Positions 9,355 to 20,463 of a stretch of DNA of 33,653 bases are shown here, in pieces (position 1 is the stretch's first letter; each line of letters opens with the position of its first letter). Below the pieces are notes generated by a model. It worked only from the letters and a program-made list of their open reading frames with translations, was not told where the DNA came from and did no database searches. Both the position numbers and the translations under genes were made by a program. This DNA is from Rachicladosporium sp. CCFEE 5018 (Eukaryota; Ascomycota; Dothideomycetes; Cladosporiales; Cladosporiaceae), in contig KZ111177.1 in NCBI GenBank assembly GCA_002077045.2, positions 231,255 through 264,907 on the forward strand. Direction: 5' to 3'.

Positions 9355-11145
9355 CTAAGACTTCTCGTTCACGACCACATTCTGCTTCTCCGTTGACCCT
9401 CTGTGCCCATCCGACCCGGCCGATGCGAAATTCTCGACGCTTGTGTGCTTGAACTTGCGAGCACTGACCTTGGCCTCAAATAGCATGTCCATTTCCGCGT
9501 AGGTACGATCTTTGGGTTCCGGAATCCTGAAGAAGGTGTAGACAGCGCACAATGCCCCGACACCGGCCCAGAAGAACCCAGCCTTTGCGCCCCAAGCCCA
9601 TGCGGTGGGCGAGAGCATGCGAGGGGTGAGGATATTTGCGATGATGCCAGTGATGTTGTAGAAGTTGCGAGCGAGAATCACGGACTTATTACGCAACCTG
9701 GTGGACGAGATCTCGGCGACAAGAGAATAACTGGGGCGAGGTCAGTAAAGTAGTTGTGGTGGAGGTGCGGGCCAATGACTTACCAGACAGGTCCGACGGT
9801 GAAGTCATACACGAAGGTGTAGATGATCAGCAGAGCGCCAATAGCCCACTGTGCGCCTGTAGCCGAGCGAGGAATGATGCCGAGAAAGCCAATCACGAGC
9901 AGGATGCAGACCATGCATACCTGACCGTATAGGTAAATGTTTCGGCGCCCAACCTTCATCATTAGGAACCAGGACGAGATTGTGCCCACCGCGCCAAGAC
10001 CATAGACTCCGAGGGTCATCGAGAATGCCGAAGAGACGTCCAGACCGGCTTGCTCGAAAAAGTAGGTGCTGTAGCCGATGAATGCGCTACCACACAGGGT
10101 CTGTATAGCCCAGACCATGCAGACGATCTCCGTGCGTCGCAAGTTCGTACCCTTGAAGCAGTCGATGTATTTCACGCCTGCAGTCGAAGCTTTCTCGAGC
10201 TCATCGGTGTACAGCATCATGGCAATCGTCTCGTTGTGGTCGACCGTACCTTGACCCTGTGACGTGAGTCGCTGCAGAGAGTGCTTCGCCTCGTCAAAGC
10301 GCTGATGACGAACCAGCCACCATGGTGACTCAGGTGCAAGGGCGATGCCTATTATCAGAGGGATCGGCCAGATCCACTGAAGGGCATAAGGGAGCTTGTA
10401 CCCAATGGGCCTAGTCTCGCCCGAGACGCCCTTGAGAACTCCGGAAGAGAGGAATTGACCAAGCACCCAGCAGAGGTTGACGTACGTGGTGAGGTAGGCG
10501 CGCAGCTGCACAGGGCAGACTTCCGCAGCGTATGTTGTGGTAAGTGTCTGTCTCGCATTAGCAAATCGGTCACACACTTCGTTGGACTATCCTCACCTGA
10601 AACGCGCCCCATGGGATGCCCATCAGAATCTCGCCAACCAGGAGCATGGGAAGGCTCTGCGCGAAGAAGACGATGAATATGAGTCCAGTAATCATGGTGA
10701 GTGCGCCGATGAGAGTTTTCTTGTAGCCCAGACGCTCTACGATGAGACCGATCAACATCAACCCGAGCATCTCGCCCACAAGAGCGCCGTTCGCGAGTCC
10801 AGACTGCCACGCTGCACTGATCTGATAAGTTCCATCGCCGACAGGGTCGCCGAAGCGCATTTGAAACGCAGGAAGCGCTACCAGCGAGTTGATGAGCACC
10901 AGGTCGAACCCTTCCATAACGATGCAAGTCGACAGGAGGACGCTCCATCCTATCGCCTTGGGATAGATTTTCAGCCCTTGTGACAAAGTCATATTGACCT
11001 CAGTCTGCGTGGCCTTGGCTGCCTCTTCGGCCACGACTGTGTCGACGCGTGCCAGGGCGCCGACATCCTGGGCTGTGATACTCTCTCGGCGTTGGTTCAG
11101 CGACTCGTTGTTGCCACTGATGGAGAACGTCCGGGTAGTGGCCAT
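9355..11145 (-). CDS. MFS sugar permease, alpha-glucoside (MAL) type, copy A
   Basis: Three exons (11145-10597, 10547-9784, 9730-9355) with introns of 49 and 53 bp give 562 aa from the ATG at 11145. An N-terminal cytosolic stretch of ~70 residues precedes twelve predicted helices. Sugar-porter signatures include GTYQISAAWQSGLANGALVGE followed by VERLGYKKT in loop 2-3, PESPWWLV before the central loop, KVGRR in loop 8-9 and PVCYSLVAEI across the second splice junction. The AAWQ...NGA..GE block resembles fungal maltose/alpha-glucoside proton symporters (MALx1, AGT1). Copy B lies next to a maltase gene, which supports that substrate class. A TATATA element lies about 120 bp upstream of the ATG. 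Only a handful of residues differ from copy B, mostly in the C-terminal tail. Confidence 0.92.
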
Positions 11146-11293
11146 GGTGCTGGTGTTGATATGAGTGATTGGCCACGAGTGTGCCGGATAATGATAGTAT
11201 CCGAGTAGAACCTGTTTGATGTTGCGATGCCATTGACATTCCGGTGGACACAACCATGATCTATATAGCGTCTGCCAACGCCATACCGCTCCG
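11146..11293 (-). promoter_or_regulatory. Truncated promoter of the copy A permease
   Basis: The 148 bases upstream of the permease ATG match copy B and include a TATATA sequence at about 11262-11267. The rest of the promoter is lost in the gap, so it is unknown whether copy A also faces a maltase gene. Confidence 0.55.
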
Positions 11294-11393
11294 NNNNNNN
11301 NNNNNNNNNNNNNNNNNNNNNNNNNNNNNNNNNNNNNNNNNNNNNNNNNNNNNNNNNNNNNNNNNNNNNNNNNNNNNNNNNNNNNNNNNNNNN
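11294..11393. other. Assembly gap (100 N)
   Basis: There are exactly 100 N, a conventional placeholder size, so the real distance is unknown. The gap cuts the promoter of the copy A permease on its left and the 5' part of a glycosyltransferase gene on its right. Any reading frame crossing it is an artefact. Confidence 0.98.
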
Positions 11394-12163
11394 TCCAGCT
11401 GCTAGGCGAAAACGGTGTCACCGAGCCGGGCACCTTGAACTCTGAGTCCGGTTGGGATACCTCAATCACCAAGCTTCTGGCTTTTGACCTCATCTTCTAC
11501 GACCGCGTAATCCATCTCGACTCCGACATCACCCTCCTCAAGAATCTGGACCATCTCTTTCTCCTGCCCAAGACCCCAATCGCCATGCCTCGCGCCTACT
11601 GGTCCGACGTCCCCTCCAAATCCGACGACCAAGCGCAGCCCTGGCCACTGACAAGCCTCCTCATGGTCCTTGAGCCAAGCCGCACAGAACTCCGCTACAT
11701 GCTCGAAACACTCACAAGCTGGCGGATTGACGCAAACTTCACCTCCGGCAAGAAGTACGACATGGACCTCCTGAACTACCGCTTCGGCTCCTCCGCACTA
11801 GTCCTCCCCCAACGCTCCTACGCTCTGCTAACAGCCGAGTTCCGCCGCCCAGCACACGATCACTCCAACTACCTCGGCGTTCCTGACGCGCTAGTTCACT
11901 GGGACGCGCAGAAAGCTTTCGATGAGGCGTATCTGGTGCATTTCAGCGACTGGCCGTTGCCGAAGCCTTGGACTATGTGGCCGCCTGAGGGGTTGGCGGA
12001 GATACAGCCGAATTGCACGGGTGGAGGAGGGACGTGTGCGGAGAGGAGAATTTGGAAGGGGTTGTACGAGGACTTCAGAAGGAAGCGGAAGGACGTGTGT
12101 AAGATCTTGTCGGTACCGGCGCCGCAGTGGAGTAAGTGGAAGGAGGAGCATGGGGCGGGATGA
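11394..12163 (+). CDS. GT8/GNT1-like glycosyltransferase, 5' truncated by the gap
   Basis: The frame is open from the first bases after the gap and ends at the TGA at 12161-12163, leaving about 255 residues of the C-terminal part. Recognisable features are the acidic metal/nucleotide-sugar motif DRVIHLDSDITLLKNLDHLF (DSD at 11519-11527), MPRAYWSD, the segment YDMDLLNYRFG and LVHFSDWPLPKPW near the end. These match the nucleotide-diphospho-sugar transferases of the glycogenin/GNT1 group, which in yeasts include Golgi alpha-1,2-GlcNAc transferase. The missing N-terminus would normally hold a signal anchor. Donor and acceptor are not decided by this fragment. No other copy of this gene is in the window. 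Confidence 0.82.
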
Positions 12164-13047
12164 TGGAGATTCACGGCGTGTATGTTTGTACAGCTGATGT
12201 GACCAGTAGGTCTGGTCGTTGGCAGATCATCTGCCGTTTCATTTACTCGCGATATTCCATTTCCGTACGATACCACGTCTTGTATGGACTAGTCTGCTCC
12301 ACTGATGCAGCAGCACCGCAATGCACAGCTATGGCCTTATCAGCATTGACCCAGCCATGACAGATCAACATCACGATAACCGGAAGCACCAGCATTCAGC
12401 ACAACCGACCTGCGCTTCTTGCACATGGCGCCGAGCTCGCTTTGTTTGAGCTGCCGGACGCCCTCCCCAGCCTTGTGTTCACTGCAGGCTTGCTGGCTGC
12501 TCTATGCTTGAGCTATCACGCAAGCCGAAGATCCCCCGCCTTGTACCAAAATGGCCGGTGTCATTTCTTACACAGCGTGTCTGGGAATCCTTCCGATAAG
12601 AAGCACCGTAGTATATCGTTGCGCCTCAGGCACCATTCAACGCCCGACTTTAGAGCTGTCACGAAACGCAGAGTCTATCGCAAGGACTTGCCCAAAGCAG
12701 CACATATTGGCCGATCTTGCCGAACCACATGAGCTCCCAGCAGCGGGGGCTTCAGGTACAGTGGAACATCTCTCTACGCAAGATAGGACAACTTGCGCGA
12801 CACGCCAATCAGATGCGATTACAGAGCAACAATCGCACGCAATCATTCCGCCGTCGGCAGTAGGTACGCGACCGTCTAGACGTTCCCTTTCGAGCTGGTA
12901 GCTAGAGGGCAGCTCCACTCTCTTATCACACTGATCTATCATACTTCTCTGCTATTCATGCGGTGCGGACATTTAACTGTCTTACCTTCGGATACTGAGA
13001 CATTGCAACGTTCTCCTCGCATTTTCCCTTCCTAGAACTACAATACA
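12164..13047. other. Intergenic region between glycosyltransferase and amine oxidase
   Basis: These 884 bp hold no supportable gene. Short frames around 12440-12900 lack recognisable domains and introns. The right part should contain the amine oxidase promoter. The bases just before its ATG (ACTACAATACA) give a typical A-rich fungal leader. Confidence 0.6.
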
Positions 13048-15308
13048 ATGGCAACCCAAACCATCAGCGACTCGCTCCCATTGAGGGTGGCGAAACAGAT
13101 CTCAAGCCACCCGTTCGCACCAGTTAGCTCTGCTGAGATCAAGGAATCCGCTTCGCACATCAAGGCGCAATGGCCGACCAACACAAACCTCCATTTCAAG
13201 ACCATCACGCTGTTCGAGCCCGCGAAGGCGGAGGCTGTCCCGTTCCTCGAGGCTGAAGCAGCTGGACATGCGTTGCCACACATCGATCGCAGGGTGTTCG
13301 TAACGTACTACCTGCGACGGACTGTGAGTACTGGGCAGGATCTAACGTAGGTACTGAGCTGATATGGACCACAGAACCAATTCCATGAGGCCGTTGTCAA
13401 CCTCACACAGCAGGTCGTCGAGTACAATGTTCGTCTGGGGGCGAATATGCATGCTCCGGGCGATGGCGACGAGATCTTCGAAATCGAGCGAGTGTGCCTT
13501 GAGGATCCTGGCGTGCAGGCTGAGATCGCAAAGCTACAGCTTCCTGAGGGATCGAAGATCGTTATCGGTATGTCTCTTCCCGATCACAGTGCACCTGCTA
13601 TGCCTTCCCACTGACTCTTCTATCAAGACCCGTGGATCTACGGGGCGGATGGTGTTGAGGACGACGAGCGAATGTGGCAAACATTCATGTACATGCGCGA
13701 TCCGGCTCATGCCGACGACCCGGATTCGAATCATTACGCCATACCGCTATCCATCTCCCCTGTGGTCGACAGCTCAAAGATGGAGGTAATCCGCATAGAC
13801 CACATGCCCACTGGCAAGGACAACACCATCAAGAAGACCCAGCCCTGGAAGCCTAAGGCAGGCAACGAATATATTTCCGACTTCCTAGAGCTTCGGACAG
13901 ACCTCAAGCCGCTTAACGTTGTTCAGCCGGAAGGCACAAGTTTCAATGTCTCCCAGCAGGGTACGTCGCATGTCATCGACTGGCAAAAGTGGTCGTTCCG
14001 CGTCGGTTTCAACCTGCGCGAAGGCATGGTGCTGTACAATGTCAAGTACAGCGGCCGCGACCTGTTCTACCGCCTCTCACTCTCCGACATGAACATCCCC
14101 TACGCTGATCCTCGCCACCCGTTTCACAAGAAGTCCGCTTTCGATCTCGGAGACGCTGGCGCGGGCATTATGGCAAACGACCTCAAGCTTGGCTGTGACT
14201 GCCTCGGGTCGATTCACTACCTAAGTGCAGTTCTGAACGACGACAAGGGTGAGCCCCTTGACATGCCAAACGTAGTCTGCGTCCACGAGCAAGACGCCGG
14301 CATCGGCTGGAAGCACACCAACTACCGCACTGGTCGGGCTGCCATTGCACGAAGCCGCGAGTTGGTCCTGCAGAGCATTATCACAGTCGCCAACTACGAG
14401 TACATCCTTGCCTTCATGTTCAATCAGGCAGGAGAGCTCACGTACGAGGTCCGTGCCACTGGCATTTTGAGCACACAGCCAATCGATGACGGCATTGAGG
14501 TCCCCTGGGGCACTATTGTCCACCCCGGTGTCCTGGCAGCGCACCACCAGCACATCTTCTCCCTTCGTGTCGACCCCATGATCGACGGCCACGCCAATCG
14601 CCTCGTCTACGACGAAGCGCACGCAATGCCGCGATCAGACTTCAACCCTCATGGCACGGGCTATACAGTCAAGGAGACCCTGGTCGAACAATCTGCCGGT
14701 CTTGACCTTGACTTCGACGTAAACCGCACTTTCAAGATCCAGAACGCTGCTGTGCGAAATCCAGTCAACGGCAAGCCGGTGGCATACAAGATCCATGCAC
14801 CGCCATTCCAGAAGATGATCTCAGACAAGGAGAGCTTCAACTACAAGAGAGCCGAGTTTGCTGATCGCAATATCTACGCTGTGAAGTACCGAGACGATGA
14901 GCTATTCTCGGGCGGCAAATACACCAACCAGTCCCGCGGCGGCACCGGCGTGCGAAGCTGGGCGGAGAGGAAAGAGAACATCCTTGACGACGATCTCGTT
15001 GTCTTCGTGCAATTTGGCATCAACCACGTAAGCTCTCTCACTGCTGCTACCTCTCTCACTAGCAAGCTAATATCACATTCCAGGTCCCCCGCATCGAAGA
15101 CTTCCCAGTCATGCCTTGCGAGATTCTCAAAGTTGCATTCAAGCCGGTTAACTTCTTCGACAAGAACCCGGCTATCGATGTGCCGCCTAGCACGCAGGAC
15201 TTCAACAAGAGCACACTTGTCAGTGAGCAACACAAGCAGCCGAGTGTTGAGGGCAAGGTGGAGGCGAATGGGTGTGTGAGCTGTGAGGCACCGAGTAGTA
15301 AATTGTGA
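13048..15308 (+). CDS. Copper/topaquinone amine oxidase, peroxisomal type
   Basis: Four exons (13048-13323, 13375-13567, 13628-15027, 15084-15308) with introns of 51-60 bp give 697 aa. Landmarks are the catalytic Asp329 in AFDLGDAG, the topaquinone precursor Tyr413 in TVANYEYI, copper ligands His463 and His465 in HHQH, and His623 in INH-VPRIEDFPVMP at the last splice junction. The spacings D329-Y413 (84) and Y413-H623 (210) equal those I recall for the Arthrobacter enzyme. The C-terminus is SSKL, a canonical PTS1 signal, so a peroxisomal location as in yeast methylamine oxidase is expected. The enzyme oxidises primary amines to aldehyde, ammonia and hydrogen peroxide. It lies immediately upstream of duplication copy B, and no second copy is visible. 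Confidence 0.95.
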
Positions 15309-15804
15309 GTGTGTAGTGGCCACAACCTCGAGCGTCGGGAGGCAGTCTTGAGCGAAGCGAAACAGGATGAATGTTCGGCTTCCGTTCATTGCGCGAATCA
15401 GATGCAAGCCGTTTTTTGAATGATCCACAACAAGAAGACGCAGCGCCACTGACTGTGTGGCCATTCTATAGCGCTTATATGAGATGTTGGGTGAGGAGCT
15501 ATAGATTTGTAGCCAAGATGTCTGTATAGGACTCGAAACGATCTCGACTCCTCCGATTGCCATTGTGTCCGAATCAGTAGGTGCCATCCAAACACACATT
15601 CCTTATACTGCAAGGTTGATCGCTGTTAGAGAGGTGTCAATATTCATCGCCAGCGCGTTCTTACCTTATCATGTTTGTCTCTCGTCTTGGCTGCTCCGTG
15701 CTGATGTCGTCAACCAAAAGCTTGTGCATGAGGCGGCGTGTACAGGAGCACGATGCTATGAGATGAGGATGCATCACTGACGATCCAGCAATTGTGTGGG
15801 ACCC
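15309..15804. other. Region between amine oxidase and PLC-like gene, copy B
   Basis: This interval contains the amine oxidase 3' end and the promoter of the copy B PLC-like gene. Duplication homology to window base 1 starts at 15314. No gene is supported. A 1-base length difference from copy A lies in a T run near 15411-15417. Confidence 0.6.
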
Positions 15805-16770
15805 ATGTGGTCGCCATCTCTGCTGCTCTTCTTACTGCAGTGCATCGAGTATAGTATAGCGACTGCGAGGCACCATGATGACTTCAAGCCAACACCGCCT
15901 GGTACCCGCCAGCCGGTACCTTCGCTGTACTTGCGACGCTACTCAGAGCAGACTTTTATAGGCACTCACAACGCGCCTGCGATCAGGACCGCGGAGAATA
16001 ACTGGTCGCTGTCAGGAAACCAACACTTCAACATCTCCGTGCAGTTGAACGCTGGCATCCGCTTGCTACAGGCTCAGGGCCATCGGCCAAATTCTTCGTC
16101 AGACGAGATACGACTATGTCTCTTCAATTGCGCGCTGATGGATGGCGGGGACCTGGACAGCTATCTACTGACAGTCAAAGACTTTCTTGATGCCAACTCA
16201 AAAGAAGTCGTGACTCTCCTCTTTGTCAACGCAGGAGTCGACCTGCGATACTGGATGCGAGCCTACCGCAACGCTGGACTGGATCTTATGTCCTACACTC
16301 CCCCTCTTCATCTCCGCTATGGCAACATGCGGATTGCGGACTGGCCCACTATAGCTCAGATGGTCGCCACAAACCAACGTCTGGTCACTTTCGTCTCTTC
16401 CGGAGCAAACGAAGCAATTGCACCTTACCTTCTACTCGAATGGCGCTATCTCTTCGAGACGAATTTCGGCATCGAAGCGCCGAATCAGTATGACTGCAGA
16501 CCTGCAAGACCGCGATGGGAGCCCCCTTGGTATGTCCCGGATCGACTGAGTCTCGTGAATCATTTCCTGTATGCGAAGTTCCTGGGTTTCCGCGACCCAA
16601 ATGGTTCGTATGCAAGCACGACCAATGCCGCTGGCTTCCACTTTGGTGAGCTGAGCGAGCATGGAGTGCGGTGTAGAGGATTGTATGAGAGAAGACCGAA
16701 TTTCTTACTTGTCGACTTCTTCAACGAGGGCGATGTCTTCGCCGTGGAGAAGGGATTGAATGCGCACTGA
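15805..16770 (+). CDS. Secreted PLC-like phosphodiesterase, copy B, with altered second motif His
   Basis: This is the 321-aa paralogue or allele of the gene at 493, with the same signal peptide and TIM-barrel motifs. The frame is intact and no codons are lost. GTHNA with His55 is kept, but the second motif reads LCLFNC: codon 106 is CTC at 16120-16122 instead of CAC. In PI-PLC X-type barrels this His is half of the general acid/base pair, so the enzyme may be weakened or inactive if the alignment holds. Other differences from copy A are V/E, I/V, Q/R, Y/H, Y/D, T/A, V/F and G/S. It may be a decaying duplicate, a binding-only protein or a normal allele of an enzyme that does not need this residue. 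Confidence 0.86.
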   Translation: MWSPSLLLFLLQCIEYSIATARHHDDFKPTPPGTRQPVPSLYLRRYSEQTFIGTHNAPAIRTAENNWSLSGNQHFNISVQLNAGIRLLQAQGHRPNSSSDEIRLCLFNCALMDGGDLDSYLLTVKDFLDANSKEVVTLLFVNAGVDLRYWMRAYRNAGLDLMSYTPPLHLRYGNMRIADWPTIAQMVATNQRLVTFVSSGANEAIAPYLLLEWRYLFETNFGIEAPNQYDCRPARPRWEPPWYVPDRLSLVNHFLYAKFLGFRDPNGSYASTTNAAGFHFGELSEHGVRCRGLYERRPNFLLVDFFNEGDVFAVEKGLNAH

Positions 16771-17908
16771 CACGTTGCTATCGCTGTGCAGTACTTCGAA
16801 CAGACCTGATATTACTGGGGTGCAGGTTTGCGCCGTGTCCAATAGCCTCATGTGGCCAACGTGCGGCACAGAGGTGAAAGGATCCCCTGGCGAGGCTGAA
16901 TGTGTGGACTCTTAGGCTATCTCACGTTTGCGCGCTCGCAGGCTAGCGCTCTTGTAGGCTAGGCTGGGTCAGACAGTCAACAGCAAAGCTCAATTTGGAG
17001 ATTCATTACTCAAGACTGCGGCACTTGTTACCTTCCAAACAGCCATAAGACTTGCCGATAGGTAAGTGAGTGAGTCAGTCACGGTCGTAGGTCGTAGGGC
17101 TCCGAAGTTTCAGACTGGCGAGAGGACCAGTGCATTGTGACGTAAGGTAATCTGAACCGTGGCACTATTATTCGGAACATAATGAGTCGCCCTGGAAGGC
17201 GGAAGCACACAGCGATGGAGCACGGCGCATTCGACGCCAGATTCGAATGCGTTCCTAGCGAAGCAATGCCAAGCCATGGTGGTGTTGGTCAGGGGAGTTA
17301 ACGACAGCATGTGAGCCGTATCGCTCTTGAAGGCAAACGACATGGATGCGTATACCCGATGCTTTTTCCCAGCTCATCAAATGACTCGTCGGTGGAAACC
17401 GGGCGAAGCAGCGCGAGTGTCGCCTGACCTTTGCGCAGTTGCATCGGCGTCCATGAGGGAGATCCGCTTGGCGCACCTCGCTTGCTGGTTGCGCCCCTCG
17501 TTCCGCGCGGAACCTCACCAAATACCGGCAGCAGGTTGCGTCTCCTGACGTTTTTGCCTACACGCCGCTATCGTCAGGCAGCAATCTCTTTGACAGTCAT
17601 GCTAGGGCTCGTGAGTCTCGTGAGAGGTGCGCAACGAGCGCGACTGTCGTTCCGACGTGATCCTTCAGATGGGGTCATCACTCACAGCGCTGCTAGACTT
17701 GTATGTTATAGTCACGGCCCTTGATGTGCTCCGCCCTCAGTTGCACGCCAGGAACTGGATGCTATTCCCTTGTACACAGATATATGAGCTGTACTGTCTG
17801 CTGTGGTGAAGTCTGATCGTTGCACTCTCCATTGGCACGTTCTACACTGCGACATCCGCAACGCCAGCTTCTCGACCGCCTTCGCCGTAAGCCTCAGCTC
17901 GTCTTATC
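16771..17908. other. Intergenic region between the PLC-like and RTA1-like genes, copy B
   Basis: This is the counterpart of 1459-2592, with no supportable gene. Relative to copy A it has one extra GTGA unit in a short tandem run near 17065-17075. The right part presumably carries the promoter of the RTA1-like gene. Confidence 0.6.
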
Positions 17909-19277
17909 ATGCCTAAAGGCGGTGGCTCTGGTGATCTTGCGCAGGACACCACTGCAGCACACCCAGGGAGCTACGGTAAGATGTGCAGCAGCTTCAGCAC
18001 GCAAGCAAGTCTGACATGGACACAGTGCCTGGCAGCGTCTGGTATTATGCGCCCAACAAAGTCGCTCCTCCAATCTTCGCTGCAGCGTTCCTGCTCTCTG
18101 GGCTTATGCACGCCTGGCAAACATAGTAGGTCTTGCCTGTCTTCTCGCCCGTACCAATATCATGCTTACCCACCAGCAGCCACTACAAGAGCTGGCGCAT
18201 GACCTTCCTGTTGCCCTGGGGGGCTTTATTGATGGCGAGCGGCTTCGTAGCGCGTGAGGTCGGCGCGTTTCGAATCGACAATCTCGGCATCTTAATCGCT
18301 AGTGTTGTGCTGACAGTAATGTCGCCGTAAGTATCACTGAGCCAGCCCACCCGGATGTAAGTGCTGACTTTATCTTGCAGACCCGTCTATGCCGGCGCAA
18401 ATTACTTTATCCTTGCTCGCCTCGTCTATTACATCCCGTGGCTATCGCCCTGGCATCCAGGGCGTGTAGTGACTACATTCCTCGGTCTTGATGCACTGAT
18501 CGAGGTTTTGCTTGTCAGTAGTGATGATGGTCCTCGGAGGACCGCACAATGCTGATATACGATGACTAGGGGAGTGGAGCACCACGTGTCGCCAACACAG
18601 ATGCCAGTCCGGGCGAACGACTTGTCGGAGAAATACTTATCAAAGTCGGCTTGACCGCACAGGTCATTCTCTTCCTCGGACTCTTTGTGCTTCTCGGCAC
18701 GTGGCACAACCGAGTGAAGAGCAGTGGTCTTCTTACGCCGAAGCTGAAGAAAGCAGTACGGAGCCTCTTCGCGAGCGCCCTACTGATATTCATACGCTGC
18801 ATTTACCGCGTCGTGGAGTACTTTGAAGGATACCATGGTGCTGTGCTCAAGCACGAAGCCTACTTCTACGTTTTCGAAGCGTCGCTGATGCTCATTGTGT
18901 CGGTGGGGCTTAACGTCTTTCACCCGGGCAAGTATCTACCGAGAAGTAACAAGGTATACCTGGCGAAAGATGGCCTGACCGAAGTCCGGGGACCGGGATG
19001 GAGGGACCAGAGGAAATGGTACTGGCAGGTGGCCGATCCTTTCGATTTCGCAAACAAGATGAGCGAGCACAAGTTCTGGGACGAGCCGGTGTCATTGCCT
19101 GAGAGTGTTGCTGATGCGGAAGATGGATCCTCTGGAACTGCAGAGGCGAAAGCGCAAGGCACAGCCACAGCCTTGGACAGCTCTACTCTAGCGGGCAAAC
19201 CCCAGAAGCAAGCGAGCTGGTTCGCAAAGCATACGCTGCTTGGCAAGTATCTTGCGAGGAGGAATGGTGGCAAGTAG
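17909..19277 (+). CDS. RTA1-like seven-helix membrane protein, copy B
   Basis: Five exons (17909-17975, 18026-18125, 18177-18326, 18381-18513, 18570-19277) give 385 aa with the same intron positions as copy A. The second intron has the better donor GTAGGT. The fourth intron (18514-18569) has donor GTCAGT where copy A has GTGAGT, and holds a perfect 7-bp inverted repeat at 18529-18543 that copy A lacks. The membrane core is nearly unchanged. The hydrophilic tail between about residues 330 and 365 differs clearly (for example ALDSSTLAGK versus ASSISYPKTK). The likely role is as for copy A: a plasma-membrane lipid translocation or drug-response protein with unknown substrate. Confidence 0.88.
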
Positions 19278-19506
19278 CTTACCAAGGACTCATGACGCTC
19301 TTTGACGGCGTGCGACTGCGTTTGATGAGATGTCGGCAGCTCCGGACATGCAACGATTTGCTTCAGCTGCCGACAGCTTGCTTGGAGGGAAACTCGGTTC
19401 TCGAGGCGCAGCCGAGAGATGTCATACATCACTTGTGGCGTTGTCGAGAAGATCCTGGAGTCATACACCTTCCCTTAGACAGTAGTGCAAGCATGATAGT
19501 CTGCTT

Positions 19507-20463
19507 TCAAGGGCGTGTGGGCAACGTCCCGTCCTGTACCGCTTCCAGTACTCGTCTCGTCTTGCGATCTCGTTCACTGACTTCAACAACGCCATATACT
19601 TCCTTCGTCTGTCTGCATACTTCCCGCTGCCAATCTGCATCGACTCGTACATCATGCTTTTTCACATCGTCATCGCTGGCGGTCCAGCAAGCCTGTACAG
19701 TAACTCCAATCTTATCCATGAAGCTTTGCAATCCGCCCTCGCCGCCACCAGCGTGGTAGCTCTTGAACGGACCAGCAACAGTCCATCTAGGACCCATCGA
19801 GCTTTGCACGACGGAGTCAAGGTCCTCGACGCTGACTACACCTTGTGCTACGAGGCTACATGCCTCGCGGAATAGTGCGAAAGCTAAGCGGTTTGCCACA
19901 AAACCTGTGCATTCTTTACGGATCAACACTGGCACACGACCAAGTGACTGCCAGAATGTCAACGTTCGATCAACGACATCCTGAGTTGTTGATGGTGATG
20001 GCACCACCTCAAGGAGAGGCATGACATGTGGCGGATTGTACGGATGCACGACGATCAACCTAGATCGATCATGCATATGTTGACTCTGTTCGCTGGCCAG
20101 AATACCAGACGTACTCGACCAGAAGAGCGCATCCTTGGAAGCCGCTGCCTCGATCTCAGGCCAGATCTTCTGCTTGAAGTCCAGGTTCTCGGGTCCTTGT
20201 TCCTGAACGACATCCGCGTCCTTGACAGCATCCTCTAGACTAGTCGTAATCTTCAGACGTGCCAGACATTGTGCCACGTCCACGTCGGTGAGATACCCAG
20301 GGAGAGACGCGTGCACAAAGTTCTGTAAGTCCGATCGAGTGTCGAAGATGCTCACAAGACACTCCGGGCTTTTCGCCAGATGCAACGCGGCAAAGCTGAG
20401 ACCTATCGTGCCGGCTCCTACGATGGCGATGGAGGTGGGCTTGTCAGCCATTCTCGCAATCAT
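19507..20463 (-). CDS. 3-hydroxyacyl-CoA dehydrogenase/L-gulonate 3-dehydrogenase-like enzyme, copy B, intact
   Basis: A single exon encodes 318 aa; the ATG at 20463 is used, and an internal ATG at 20451 is equally possible. An N-terminal Rossmann fold has GAGTIG at residues 16-21 and the acidic strand end FDTRSD. The catalytic region has HPYNPP (His140) and LEVVPS (Glu152), the His-Glu pair of this family. The helical domain begins with KECTGFVANRLAFALFREA and contains QGVVSVEDLD. HPYNPP and the size are closer to lambda-crystallin/L-gulonate dehydrogenase than to beta-oxidation enzymes of the FadB type, but the substrate cannot be decided. There is no visible peroxisomal or mitochondrial signal (C-terminus PTRP). 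It is divergent from the FrnE-like gene. Copy A carries a frameshift in the same gene. Confidence 0.9.
   Translation of the reverse strand: MIARMADKPTSIAIVGAGTIGLSFAALHLAKSPECLVSIFDTRSDLQNFVHASLPGYLTDVDVAQCLARLKITTSLEDAVKDADVVQEQGPENLDFKQKIWPEIEAAASKDALFWSSTSGILASEQSQHMHDRSRLIVVHPYNPPHVMPLLEVVPSPSTTQDVVDRTLTFWQSLGRVPVLIRKECTGFVANRLAFALFREACSLVAQGVVSVEDLDSVVQSSMGPRWTVAGPFKSYHAGGGEGGLQSFMDKIGVTVQACWTASDDDVKKHDVRVDADWQREVCRQTKEVYGVVEVSERDRKTRRVLEAVQDGTLPTRP

Larger units (their letters stand above)
1..11293. repeat. Copy A of an ~11.3 kb direct duplication
   Basis: The whole segment matches 15314-26594 in the same orientation, with identical gene order. Base 1 aligns with 15314 and base 11293 with 26594, so the copies differ in length by only 12 bases net. 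Non-coding stretches are conserved nearly as well as coding ones, as expected for recent copies or alleles. Differences are scattered substitutions and small indels, about 3-4 percent by eye. The right end coincides with the run of N. The left end is the first base of the window, so neither breakpoint of this copy is visible. Confidence 0.97.

Noticed and set aside
10570..11493. A minus-strand open frame running through the N gap into the glycosyltransferase region
   Set aside because: It is open only because N translates as X. The permease start is clearly the ATG at 11145, and the DNA beyond the gap belongs to another gene on the other strand.
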